Shown here one piece after another: positions 24,700-33,343 of a stretch of DNA of 64,000 bases (positions are counted from its first letter, which is position 1; the number at the start of each line of letters is the position of its first letter). Source of the stretch: Bog-756 sp963699055 (GTDB taxonomy: Bacteria > Actinomycetota > Acidimicrobiia > Acidimicrobiales > RAAP-2). Location: NCBI GenBank assembly GCA_963699055.1, contig CAVOTA010000004.1:186001-250000 (forward strand), read 5' to 3'. The notes under the pieces are model-generated. The model saw nothing but the letters and a program-made list of their open reading frames with translations, searched no databases and was not told where the DNA came from. A program made the translations under genes and the position numbers.

Positions 24700-25860
24700 T
24701 CAGATCCGCTCGATGATCGTCCCGGTGGCGAGGGCCCCGCCGCAGCACATGGTGATGAGCGCCAGGTTCTTGTCCGAGCGCTCGAGCTCGTGCAGGGCGG
24801 TCGTGATCAGCCGGGCGCCCGTGGACCCGACCGGGTGGCCGAGGGCGATGGCGCCGCCGTTGACGTTGACCTTGTCCCAGTCGACCTCGTGGACCTTGCC
24901 CCAGGACATCACCACCGAGGCGAACGCCTCGTTGACCTCGAAGATGTCGATGTCGGCCATGGTCATGCCGGCCTTCTTGAGCACGTCCGCGGTGGCGGCC
25001 ACGGGACCGTCGAGGTGGTAGTAGGGATCCGAGCCCACGAGCGTCTGGGCCACGATGCGGGCCCGGGGCCGGAGGCCCGACTCACCGGCGCGCTCCTGGG
25101 ACATCCACAGCACGGCGGCGGCGCCGTCGGAGATCTGGGAGCTGTTGCCGGCGGTGTGCATGCCGTCGGGCAGGACCGGCTTGAGGCCGGCGAGACCCTC
25201 GGCCGTCGTGTCCCGGGGGCCCTGGTCGCGCGAGACGAGGTTCACCTCACCGGTGGGACCCTCGGCGCCCATCACCGGGGCCTCGACCGGGACGATCTCC
25301 CGGTCGAACCGGCCCTCGGCCACGGCCACGGCGGCCTTGCGCTGGCTCTCCAGGCCCAGCCAGTCGACGTCCTCCCGGGTGATCCCGTACTTCTGGGCGA
25401 TCCGCTCGGCGGCACCGAACTGGTCGGGCATGTCCCACGGGAAGGCGTCGGGGCGGGAGCGCCCGGGGCCGTTGAAGGCGTTCGCGCCGAGTCCGACCCG
25501 GCTCATGGCCTCGACCCCGCAGGCGATGCCGGCGTGGATGGCATCGGCACCGATCAGGTTGGCCACGAAGTTGTTGGCCTGCTGGGCCGAGCCGCACTGG
25601 CAGTCGACGGTGGTCGCCGCCGTCTCGTAGGGCATGCCCTGGCTCAGCCAGGCGGTGCGGGTGACGTTGGAGGCCTGCTCGCCCGCCTGGGTCACGCAGC
25701 CGCCGACGATCTGCTCGACGGCACCCGGGTCGATCCCGGCCTTCTTCACCAGCTCGACCTGGGCCGTGCCCAGCAGCTCGGCGGCGTGGAAGCCCGAGAG
25801 CCACCCGTTGCGCTTGCCGATCGGCGTGCGGACTGCTTCGACGATCACCGGCTGGGCCAT
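24700..25860 (-). CDS. Thiolase, FadA5-like (steroid side-chain type)
   Basis: A 386-residue acetyl-CoA acyltransferase. The opening PVIVEAVRTPIGKRNGWLSG, then GGCVTQAGEQASN, the nucleophile segment TVDCQCGSAQQ (Cys89), IACGVEAMSRVGLGANA and GGAIALGHPVG (His342) with MCCGGALATG (Cys372) are very close to what I recall of M. tuberculosis FadA5, which shortens the cholesterol side chain. The NEAF motif is present. The gene is preceded by a perfect KstR-type palindrome, as fadA5 is KstR-controlled in mycobacteria. The specific steroid role is an inference, and a thiolase of a related branched acyl-CoA pathway is the alternative. Confidence 0.88.
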   Translation of the reverse strand: MAQPVIVEAVRTPIGKRNGWLSGFHAAELLGTAQVELVKKAGIDPGAVEQIVGGCVTQAGEQASNVTRTAWLSQGMPYETAATTVDCQCGSAQQANNFVANLIGADAIHAGIACGVEAMSRVGLGANAFNGPGRSRPDAFPWDMPDQFGAAERIAQKYGITREDVDWLGLESQRKAAVAVAEGRFDREIVPVEAPVMGAEGPTGEVNLVSRDQGPRDTTAEGLAGLKPVLPDGMHTAGNSSQISDGAAAVLWMSQERAGESGLRPRARIVAQTLVGSDPYYHLDGPVAATADVLKKAGMTMADIDIFEVNEAFASVVMSWGKVHEVDWDKVNVNGGAIALGHPVGSTGARLITTALHELERSDKNLALITMCCGGALATGTIIERI

Positions 25861-25953
25861 GGAGGTTCCCCCTGTTGTGCGTTCTGGTGGTTGGCGTGCG
25901 TGCTGCACCCGGGGCGAGGCGCCGACGGCACCCGGATCCCGGCGGCAGCAGTA

Positions 25954-25967
25954 TAGAACCGGTTCTA
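25954..25967. promoter_or_regulatory. KstR-like operator (site 3, perfect palindrome)
   Basis: TAGAACCGGTTCTA is a perfect 14-base palindrome that satisfies TnnAACnnGTTnnA. It lies 93 bases upstream of the FadA5-like thiolase and 140 bases upstream of the divergent flavin reductase gene, so it could control both. Confidence 0.72.
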
Positions 25968-26107
25968 GATCCCGGCGCCCGGGGTGGCGCGGCCCCGGCG
26001 GGCGCCAGCGGGCGGTGCCGCGGGCACCGCCCGGCCCGCCTAGGATAGTTGTGTACGCAATCACCCAGCCGCCCCCTCCGTCGGGCCGGCCCGCACAAGG
26101 AGCACCC

Positions 26108-26686
26108 GTGTCCGAACCCCTCCTCCAGATCGTCGTCGCCAGCACCCGGCCCGGCCGGGTCGGCCTGCCCGTGGCGCAGTGGTTCGAGGGGGTGGCCCGG
26201 GCCCAGGGCGACTTCGAGGTCGAACTCGTCGATCTCGCCGAAGTGGCCCTCCCCCTCTTCGACGAGCCCGCCCATCCGATGACCGGCCGGTACCTGCATC
26301 CCCACACGGTGGCCTGGAGCGAGACGGTCGCCCGGGCCGACGCCTTCGTGTTCGTGATCCCCGAGTACAACCACAGCTACAACGCCGCCATCAAGAACGC
26401 CCTCGACTTCCTCAACGCCGAGTGGAACTACAAGCCCGTCGGCTTCGTCAGCTACGGCGGCGTGGCCGCCGGCACCCGTGCCATGACGGCGCTGAAGCCG
26501 GTCGTGGCCGCGCTGCGCATGACCCCGGTCGTCGAGGCCGTCAACGTGCCCTTCGTCGCCCAGTTCATCGACGACGGGGGACGCTTCGTGCCGAACGACG
26601 TCCTGGCACTGGGTGCGGCCGGGATGCTGGCCGAGCTGTCCCGGGTGCAGGCCGCCCTGGGGCCGCTGCGGCCCTCGGCCGGCTGA
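26108..26686 (+). CDS. NADPH-dependent FMN reductase family protein
   Basis: A 192-residue flavodoxin-fold reductase. It starts LLQIVVASTRPGRVGLPVAQW (FMN phosphate loop with STRPGR), then VFVIPEYNHSYNAAIKNALDF, the family's PEYN signature at the isoalloxazine, and VSYGGVAAGTRA. It supplies reduced flavin or reduces quinone-like substrates with NAD(P)H. The GTG start follows a TAGGAT hexamer at 26041-26046 and an imperfect palindrome TTGTGTACGCAA. It is divergent to the thiolase and might share its operator. Confidence 0.9.
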   Translation: MSEPLLQIVVASTRPGRVGLPVAQWFEGVARAQGDFEVELVDLAEVALPLFDEPAHPMTGRYLHPHTVAWSETVARADAFVFVIPEYNHSYNAAIKNALDFLNAEWNYKPVGFVSYGGVAAGTRAMTALKPVVAALRMTPVVEAVNVPFVAQFIDDGGRFVPNDVLALGAAGMLAELSRVQAALGPLRPSAG

Positions 26687-26817
26687 ACGGTCCCCACCGG
26701 GTGGGTGGTGTGGGCCGGCCGGTGGGCGCGGGCCCACCCGTCGGCGTCCGGGAGCGGTGCGGTACTGTGCCCCACGGCGGGCGGGTGCGTCCGGGCGGCC
26801 CACCGAGGGAGGACACG

Positions 26818-26874
26818 TTGAGGTCGACCAAGCTGCGCACCGGTGCCCTGGTGACGGCCGGACGGAGGTCCTGA
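26818..26874 (+). CDS. Possible 18-residue upstream ORF ahead of the hydroxylase gene
   Basis: A TTG codon preceded by GGGAGGA opens an 18-codon frame (MRSTKLRTGALVTAGRRS) whose stop ends 2 bases before the hydroxylase GTG. The ribosome site of the next gene (GGAGG) lies inside it. It may be a leader that couples translation, or a chance frame. There is no conservation evidence. Confidence 0.25.
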   Translation: MRSTKLRTGALVTAGRRS

Positions 26875-26876
26875 CC

Positions 26877-28019
26877 GTGGTCCGACCGTCCAAGCCCGGG
26901 TCCGACGCCGTGGACCTCACCGTCGTGGCCGTCCCCGGCTACTTCGCGGCGATGGGCCTCGAGTACTGGGCCCAGCGACGGCGGCAGTCCCGGGGTGGTG
27001 CCCCGACGGCCGGCGACTACGAGCGGCGTGACACGTCGGCCAGCCTGACGATGGGGCTGCTCAGCCTCCTGGCGCCCTTCGTCGTCCCGCGGCTCCTGCG
27101 CCCGGTCACCCCGGGCCGCGGCCGGTTCGCCAAGGTGGCGGTGGGAACGGCCGCGGCCGCCGCCGCGGTGACCACGGTGGCCGACATCGTCGCCCGCCGC
27201 GCCGAGCGGGGGGGCACCGGGTCGGCCCCCGACGCGTCGCCGCCGGTGGCGACCACCGCCCGCAGCGTGGCCGCCGTCGGCGGCGTGGCCGCCGTCGCGG
27301 TCGGTGGGGTGGCGATCACCACCGCGTGGGCGACGGCCACGACACCCGAACGTCTGTGGGAGCGACGGCTCGTCCCGTCCCTCGGCTCGGGGCCGGCCGC
27401 GTTGGCCGCCGCCGTCGTCGGATGGGACTTCGTCTACTACTGGAACCACCGGTTCATGCACACCAGTCGGTACATGTGGGCCGTCCACGAGGTGCACCAC
27501 TCGAGCGAGCGGTACAACCTGTCGACCGCCCTGCGCCAGCCCGTGGCCGACGCGCTGGGCACGATGGTCCCCTACGGCCTGCTGTGCCTGTTCGGGGTGC
27601 CGCCCGGTGCGGTCGCCACCGCCCGGGGCATCAACCTCATCTACCAGTTCTGGATCCACACCGAGGCGATCGACCGCATCGGCCGGGCCGAGCGCGCCTT
27701 CAATTCGCCCTCCCACCACCGCGTCCACCACGGGGTCAACCGCCAGTACCTCGACCGGAACCACGGGGGCATCCTGATCGTGTGGGACCGGATGTTCGGG
27801 ACCTTCGAACCCGAGGACGAACCCGTGGTCTACGGGCTCACCACCAACATCGACTCGTTCGACCCCGTGGTCATCGCCACCCACGAGTACGCCGACCTGG
27901 CCCGGGACATCGCGTCGTCGACGGGGTGGGGCGAGCGGCTGTCCTACGTCCTGCGGGGCCCGGGTTGGGCCATGCGGCGCCGGGCCGAACGCACGGCGGC
28001 GGCCGCCCCGGCCGCCTGA
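26877..28019 (+). CDS. Sterol desaturase/fatty-acid hydroxylase superfamily membrane protein
   Basis: A 380-residue membrane di-iron oxygenase. The His clusters are HRFMH, HEVHHSSE and SPSHHRVHHG, the typical HxxxH, HxxHH and HxxHH set of the family, and a further His lies in FWIHTEA. Several hydrophobic segments precede and surround these clusters (FAAMGLEYW, SLTMGLLSLLAPFVV, AALAAAVVGWDFVYYW). It would hydroxylate or desaturate a lipid or sterol-like substrate in the membrane. The GTG start is backed by GGAGG nine bases upstream. It sits next to the putative KstR-type region but has no such site of its own. Confidence 0.88.
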   Translation: MVRPSKPGSDAVDLTVVAVPGYFAAMGLEYWAQRRRQSRGGAPTAGDYERRDTSASLTMGLLSLLAPFVVPRLLRPVTPGRGRFAKVAVGTAAAAAAVTTVADIVARRAERGGTGSAPDASPPVATTARSVAAVGGVAAVAVGGVAITTAWATATTPERLWERRLVPSLGSGPAALAAAVVGWDFVYYWNHRFMHTSRYMWAVHEVHHSSERYNLSTALRQPVADALGTMVPYGLLCLFGVPPGAVATARGINLIYQFWIHTEAIDRIGRAERAFNSPSHHRVHHGVNRQYLDRNHGGILIVWDRMFGTFEPEDEPVVYGLTTNIDSFDPVVIATHEYADLARDIASSTGWGERLSYVLRGPGWAMRRRAERTAAAAPAA

Positions 28020-28049
28020 CGCCCGGGCCCACCGGACCAAGCAGCCACG

Positions 28050-29264
28050 TCAGGCGTGGCGCGCCACCGACTCCTTGAAGGGCACGTCCTTGTCGGTCCG
28101 GGGCTCCGCCGGCAGGCCCAGCACCCGTTCACCCAGCGAGTTCCGCTGGATGTTGTCCGTGCCACCGCCCAGCTTGGGCATCCACTGGTTGAGGAACGCC
28201 GTCTGCCAGGCGCCGCGACCGGGGGCGTCGTCACCCGACAGCATGCCGGCGGCACCCTCGATGGACAGCAGCAGGTCGCCGGTCAGGCTCATGTGCTCGG
28301 ACACGAACAGCTTGGTGGTCGCCGCCTCGGGTCCGGGCATGCGCCCGTGGGACAGCGCCGTCTGGATCCGCAGGTTCATGAACCGGAGCAGCTCCATGCG
28401 GGTGTAGAACGCGGCGAGCCCCTGGCGGATCAGCGGGTCGTCGATCCGGCCGCACTCCCGGGCGAGGTCGGCCACCTGGACGAAGGTCGTCCCCCGGCCG
28501 TAGCCGCCGATGAGGGCGCGCTCGTTGGCCAGCGTGGTGTGGGTCACCGCCCAGCCGGCGTCGACCGTGCCCACGACGTTGGCCACCGGCACGTGCACGT
28601 CGTTCAGGAAGACCTCGTTGAAGTGGGCGTGACCGGTCATCTGACGGAGCGGGCGCACCTCGATCCCCGGGGTCCGCATGTCGACCAGGAAGTAGGTGAT
28701 GCCCTTGTGCTTCGGCGCGTCCGGGTTGGTGCGGGCCAGCAAGATCGCCCAGTCGCTGTGCTGGGCCCCCGAGGTCCACACCTTCTGCCCGTTCACCACG
28801 AACACGTCCCCGTCCCGGACGGCCCGGGTGGTCAGTCCGGCCAGGTCCGAGCCGGCGTCGGGCTCGGAGAAGAGCTGGCACCACACCTCCTCGCCCCGGA
28901 GCATGGCTCCCAGGTAGCGGTGCTTCTGCTCCTCGGAGCCGTGGGCGATCAGGGTCGGCCCGCACATGCCGATCCCCACCGAGAACACGCCGACCGACAC
29001 GTCGAAGCCGGCGACCTCCTGGTTGAAGATGGCCTGGCGCCAGGCCGAGTCGCCCCGTCCGCCGTACTCGACGGGCCAGGTGATCGCCCCCCAGCCACCC
29101 TCGTAGAGCGTGTGCTGCCAGGCGCGGCATCGACGCACGTAGTCAGGGTGCTGGTGATCCAGCGACCAGTCGTCGAGTCCGCGCCGCGGCTCGGCGTGGT
29201 CCGCCAGCCACGCCCGCACCTCGGAGCGGAACCGGGCGTCGTCGGGACTGTCGTCGAAGTTCAT
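28050..29264 (-). CDS. Acyl-CoA dehydrogenase
   Basis: A 404-residue acyl-CoA dehydrogenase. It has YGGRGDSAWRQAIFNQE, CQLFSEPDAGSDLAGL for FAD binding, VNGQKVWTSGAQHSDW, LANERALIGGYGRG and the C-terminal GGGTDNIQRNSLGERVLGLP. The position that in short-chain enzymes is EGT reads GGT, so the catalytic base is probably the Glu in ANERA, as in IVD/LCAD-like and many mycobacterial FadE proteins. Its substrate is likely a long or branched acyl-CoA, perhaps from sterol side chains. It is divergent to a crotonase-fold gene across a 191-base gap. Confidence 0.9.
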   Translation of the reverse strand: MNFDDSPDDARFRSEVRAWLADHAEPRRGLDDWSLDHQHPDYVRRCRAWQHTLYEGGWGAITWPVEYGGRGDSAWRQAIFNQEVAGFDVSVGVFSVGIGMCGPTLIAHGSEEQKHRYLGAMLRGEEVWCQLFSEPDAGSDLAGLTTRAVRDGDVFVVNGQKVWTSGAQHSDWAILLARTNPDAPKHKGITYFLVDMRTPGIEVRPLRQMTGHAHFNEVFLNDVHVPVANVVGTVDAGWAVTHTTLANERALIGGYGRGTTFVQVADLARECGRIDDPLIRQGLAAFYTRMELLRFMNLRIQTALSHGRMPGPEAATTKLFVSEHMSLTGDLLLSIEGAAGMLSGDDAPGRGAWQTAFLNQWMPKLGGGTDNIQRNSLGERVLGLPAEPRTDKDVPFKESVARHA

Positions 29265-29455
29265 CGGTCGGGTTCCGTCCTCGGTCGCTCAGGCGGTCGG
29301 TCGTGGGAGGCGAGGGCCGGAGCGACGGATCGGGACCCCCGGCGGTCATCTTGCCACCGCGGGAGCCGGGCGGCGGCGTCGTCCACCGGGGATACTGCAT
29401 GCGCCGTCCGGCACCACCCCGTCGCCACGGCGTCCGACGTCCCGAGGAGCACACC

Positions 29456-30268
29456 ATGACCTACCGCACCATCCGCCTCGAGATCGACGACGGTGTGGCC
29501 GTGATCACCCTCGACCGGCCCGCGGTGCGCAACGCCTTCGGCGACGGCATGGGCGACGAACTGGGCGACGCGTTCGCCCGGTGCGACGGCGACGACGCCG
29601 TGCGGGCCGTGGTGCTCACCGGGACACCGCCCGCGTTCTGCTCCGGGGCCGACCTGGGCTCCGGGGGCGACACCTTCGCCCCCCGGGACGGCGGGGGGTT
29701 CAGTGCCGCCGCCCTGGCCGTGCCGCCGTGGCAGGTGCGCAAGCTGGTGATCGCCGCCGTCAACGGACACGCCGTGGGGATCGGCTTCACCCTGACCCTC
29801 CAGTGCGACATCCGGATCATGGCGTCCGACGCCACCTACGGGATCGTCCAGGTGCGGCGCGGGGTGATGGGCGACGCCTACTCCCACTGGACGCTGCCGC
29901 GCATCGTCGGGCAGTCGGCCGCCGCCGAGATCCTGCTGACCGGGCGCACCTTCGACGGCCACGCCATGCGCGACCTCGGCGTGTGCCGCCTGGTCCTCCC
30001 CAACGACCAGGTCCTGCCGGCCGCGCTCGACCTCGCCCGCGACGTCGCCGCCAACGCCGCCCCCCTGTCGGTGGCCGCCAGCAAGGCGCTGCTGTGGGAC
30101 TCGTGGGGCCGCTCGCGTGACGAGGTCGAGCGGCGCGAGACCGATCTCCACCACGAGCTGATGGTCCATCCCGACGCCCGCGAGGGTGTGGAGGCCTTCC
30201 TCGAACGGCGCCCGCCGGGATGGACCGGGTCGGTGTCGGCGCAACCCCCCGGGTGGCCGGACGCCTGA
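29456..30268 (+). CDS. Crotonase-fold protein lacking both catalytic glutamates
   Basis: A 270-residue enoyl-CoA hydratase/isomerase family protein with PPAFCSGADLGSG (oxyanion loop) and VNGHAVGIGFTLTLQCDIRIM. Aligned by eye to rat crotonase, Glu144 is Thr (GIGFTLTL) and Glu164 is Gln (YGIVQVRRG). It cannot be a standard hydratase and may be an isomerase, hydrolase or C-C lyase, or may act on another CoA ester. GAGGAG lies at a good distance from the ATG. It is divergent to the acyl-CoA dehydrogenase, probably sharing a pathway. Confidence 0.85.
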   Translation: MTYRTIRLEIDDGVAVITLDRPAVRNAFGDGMGDELGDAFARCDGDDAVRAVVLTGTPPAFCSGADLGSGGDTFAPRDGGGFSAAALAVPPWQVRKLVIAAVNGHAVGIGFTLTLQCDIRIMASDATYGIVQVRRGVMGDAYSHWTLPRIVGQSAAAEILLTGRTFDGHAMRDLGVCRLVLPNDQVLPAALDLARDVAANAAPLSVAASKALLWDSWGRSRDEVERRETDLHHELMVHPDAREGVEAFLERRPPGWTGSVSAQPPGWPDA

Positions 30269-30402
30269 CACCCGGCTGCGCCACCGGGCGGACCGCCCGC
30301 CGCCCCCGGACGCGACGGCGGACCGACGGACCCACGCGTAGGGTGGCACCGGCCCGTCGACGACCGGGCCCGGCCGTGTCGGCCCCACACGAGAGGATCC
30401 CC

Positions 30403-32718
30403 GTGCCCCGTTCGGACATCGCAGCACTCCTCGACGGACTCACCCTGGAGGAGAAGACCTCACTGCTCTCGGGGTCGGGCTTCTGGCACACCCGGGCCGT
30501 GGACCGGCTGGGCATCCCGCCGGTCATGGTCACCGACGGCCCGCACGGGTTGCGCAAACAGGCCGGCCCGGAGGACCACGTCGGTGCCGGCGAGAGCGTC
30601 CCGGCCACCTGCTTCCCGACGGCGGCCGCACTCGGCTCGTCCTTCGACGTCGACCTGGTCCGCCGGGTCGGCGCCGCCATCGGTGCCGAGGCCCGGTCGC
30701 AGGGGGTCGCCGTGGTCCTCGGCCCCGGCATCAACCTGAAGCGCACGCCCCTGTGCGGCCGCAACTTCGAGTACCTGTCGGAGGACCCGGTCGTGTCCGG
30801 CGTGCTCGGGGCGGCACTGGTCGAGGGCCTCCAGGGTCAGGGCGTCGGGGCGTCGCTCAAGCACTTCGCCGCCAACAACCAGGAGACGGACCGGCTCCGC
30901 GTCAGTGCCGTGGTCGACGAGCGGACGCTGCGCGAGCTCTACCTGGCCGGGTTCGAGCACGTGGTGCGCACGGTGGCTCCCTGGACGGTGATGTGCAGCT
31001 ACAACCGGGTCAACGGGGTGTACGCCTCGCAGAACCCCTGGCTGCTGACCCAGGTCCTGCGGGGCGAGTGGGGGTTCGACGGCGTCGTGGTGTCGGACTG
31101 GGGCGCCGTCGACGACCCGGTGGCCGCCGTGGCGGCCGGTCTCGACCTCGAGATGCCTTCGTCGCAGGGCGCGGGCCCCCGCCGGATCCGCTCGGCGGTG
31201 GAGGCCGGCGAGCTCGACCCCGCGACCGTCGACGCCGCCGTCGGACGGGTGCTCCGCCTGGTGGACCGGGCGCCCACCGACACCGACGGGGTCGACGGAG
31301 CGGCCGACGCCCATCACGCCCTGGCCCGTCAGGTGGCCGCCGAGTGCGCCGTCCTGCTCACCAACGACCGGGGGCTGCTCCCCCTGGCCGACGGCCTCCT
31401 CCACGTCGCCGTGATCGGGGAGTTCGCCCGCACGCCCCGGTTCCAGGGGGCCGGCAGCTCCAAGGTCAACCCGACCCGGGTCGACGACGCCCTCGGTGCG
31501 CTGCGGGTGCGCCTGGGCGACGGGGTACGGATCGACTTCGCCCCGGGCTTCGGGGTGGACGACGCCACCGCCGACGCGGCGGTGCTGCGGGCCGAGGCCG
31601 TGGCCGCCGCCGAGGGGGCCGAGATCGCCCTCGTCTTCCTGGGGTTGCCGCCGAGCTTCGAGTCCGAGGGCTTCGACCGGGACCACATGGACCTGCCCGA
31701 CGAGCAGCTCGAGCTGCTCGGGGCCGTGGCCGCCGTCAACGACCGGGTGGTCGTCGTGCTGGCCAACGGCGGCGTGGTGACCACGGACCGCTGGCAGCAC
31801 CACGCCGGGGCGATCCTCGAGACCTGGCTCGGGGGCCAGGCCGGAGGTGCCGCCGTCGTCGACCTGCTCGTCGGGGACGTCGACCCGTCCGGTCGGCTCG
31901 CCGAGACGGTCCCGGTCCGCCTGGCCGACACCCCGGCCTACCCGAACTTCCCCGGGCGGGACGGCGAGGTCGTCTACGGCGAAGGGGTGTTCATCGGCTA
32001 CCGGTACTACGACCTGGTCGACCGGCCGGTGAGCTTCCCGTTCGGCCACGGGCTGTCGTACACGACCTTCGCCTACGACGACCTGGAGGTGGACGTCCTC
32101 GACCCGCCGGCGCCGCCCGACCCGTCGGTGGCGTGGCGGGGTGCGACACGGCTCGCCGTGCGGGTGCGCGTCACCAACACCGGGGAGCGGGCGGGCAAGG
32201 AGGTCGTGCAGCTCTACCTGGGCTCGACGGACGCACCGCCGCCCCGGACCGTCCGCGAGCTGCGGGGTTTCACCAAGGTCCACCTCGCCCCCGGGGAGTC
32301 CACGGTGGTCGCGTTCGCGCTGGCCGAGCGGGACCTGTCGCAGTGGTCGACCCGGGCCCACGACTGGGTGCTGGAGCCCGGCGGGTTCGTGGCGTCGGTG
32401 GGTGCCTCGTCCCGCGACATCCGGCTCACCACCGCCGTCGTGGTACCGGGACCCCGGCCGCCGCTGCCACTCGGGCGGTCCAGCACCCTCGCCGAGTGGT
32501 TGGAGCACCCGGTCGGGCACGCCCTGGTGACGGACGCGCTGCGCAACGGACCCGGCGGGGACCTCACGCCCGTGCTGGCCGATCCCGACACGTTGCGGAT
32601 GATCGGCCCCTTCCCCCTCACCCGGCTGGCGGCGATGCTGGGGGACGGCCTGGGCGAGGAGCTGATCGACCGCCTCCTGGCCGACCTGGCCGCCGCGCCG
32701 GGCCCCTCCGCCCTCTGA
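30403..32718 (+). CDS. Glycoside hydrolase family 3 beta-glucosidase-like protein
   Basis: A 771-residue GH3 enzyme. The TIM-barrel domain runs from LTLEEKTSLLSG through TDGPHGLRKQ, GPGINLKRTPLCGRNFEYLSEDP, LKHFAANNQE and the nucleophile motif VVSDWGAV (Asp232). The second alpha/beta domain (about 300-540) ends with GRLAETVP and the third is an FN3-like domain (VRVTNTGERAGKEVVQLYL). A helical tail of about 90 residues follows. There is no signal peptide, so it probably cleaves imported beta-glucosides in the cytoplasm. The GTG start has GAGAGG upstream, and a TAGGGT hexamer near 30338 may be the -10 box. Confidence 0.92.
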   Translation: MPRSDIAALLDGLTLEEKTSLLSGSGFWHTRAVDRLGIPPVMVTDGPHGLRKQAGPEDHVGAGESVPATCFPTAAALGSSFDVDLVRRVGAAIGAEARSQGVAVVLGPGINLKRTPLCGRNFEYLSEDPVVSGVLGAALVEGLQGQGVGASLKHFAANNQETDRLRVSAVVDERTLRELYLAGFEHVVRTVAPWTVMCSYNRVNGVYASQNPWLLTQVLRGEWGFDGVVVSDWGAVDDPVAAVAAGLDLEMPSSQGAGPRRIRSAVEAGELDPATVDAAVGRVLRLVDRAPTDTDGVDGAADAHHALARQVAAECAVLLTNDRGLLPLADGLLHVAVIGEFARTPRFQGAGSSKVNPTRVDDALGALRVRLGDGVRIDFAPGFGVDDATADAAVLRAEAVAAAEGAEIALVFLGLPPSFESEGFDRDHMDLPDEQLELLGAVAAVNDRVVVVLANGGVVTTDRWQHHAGAILETWLGGQAGGAAVVDLLVGDVDPSGRLAETVPVRLADTPAYPNFPGRDGEVVYGEGVFIGYRYYDLVDRPVSFPFGHGLSYTTFAYDDLEVDVLDPPAPPDPSVAWRGATRLAVRVRVTNTGERAGKEVVQLYLGSTDAPPPRTVRELRGFTKVHLAPGESTVVAFALAERDLSQWSTRAHDWVLEPGGFVASVGASSRDIRLTTAVVVPGPRPPLPLGRSSTLAEWLEHPVGHALVTDALRNGPGGDLTPVLADPDTLRMIGPFPLTRLAAMLGDGLGEELIDRLLADLAAAPGPSAL

Positions 32719-32788
32719 CCCGCGCCACCGTCCGGGATGCCGGAGGTGCAGGGGCGGGCGGAGCGGTGGTGCCGTCCCGCCCGCCTGC

Positions 32789-33328
32789 TCAGTCGGCGTC
32801 CTTCGGCGGCCGGTACACGGCCAGCAGCTGCAGCGCCGCCCCGATGATGCCCACGCCGGCCGCCACCGCCAGTCCGACCCACGGCTTGTAGGTCCAGATC
32901 TTCCACGCATGGTCGAGGGACCAGCGACCGGAGCCGAGACCGCCGAGGGCGATCGCCGTGAGGGCGATCACCAGGCAGTATTCGATCCCCTGGCCGGGGT
33001 TGAAGACGAAGAAGCCGTTCTTGCGGTGGACGGTCACGATGGCGACGACCATGAGCGCCACCAGTCCGGCACAGGCCAGCGGTGTGATGAGACCGAGGAT
33101 CAGCAGCACACCGCAGCCCACCTCGGTGATGGCGGCGGCCCACGCGTTCAGCTTCCCGGGCTTCATCCCGATCGACTCGAACCAGCGGGCGGTGCCCGGG
33201 ATGCGTCCGCCCCCGAACAGCTTGTTCGTGCCGTGGGCCAGGATCATGCCCCCGAGCGTGAGCCGCAGGATGAGTACGGCGATGCTCCAGGTGGTCCCGG
33301 CGTCGGCGATGGTGGCGAGTGTCGTCAT
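32789..33328 (-). CDS. DoxX family membrane protein
   Basis: A 179-residue protein with four to five membrane helices. It shows the DoxX features LRLTLGGMILAHGTNKLFGG, the conserved Gly-rich turn near the first helix, and AAITEVGCGVLLILGLITPLA. Relatives are linked to thiosulfate:quinone oxidation and to oxidative stress protection with superoxide dismutase in mycobacteria. It follows the heme-binding barrel gene by 15 bases and probably belongs to a redox-stress operon behind the Fur-like regulator. Confidence 0.85.
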   Translation of the reverse strand: MTTLATIADAGTTWSIAVLILRLTLGGMILAHGTNKLFGGGRIPGTARWFESIGMKPGKLNAWAAAITEVGCGVLLILGLITPLACAGLVALMVVAIVTVHRKNGFFVFNPGQGIEYCLVIALTAIALGGLGSGRWSLDHAWKIWTYKPWVGLAVAAGVGIIGAALQLLAVYRPPKDAD

Positions 33329-33343
33329 CGGAGCCTCCCGGCC

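Noticed and set aside
30460..32910. An 816-codon minus-strand frame opposite the GH3 gene
   Set aside because: Antisense shadow: low-complexity Gly/Val/Arg composition, no motif, fully opposite a recognisable GH3 enzyme.
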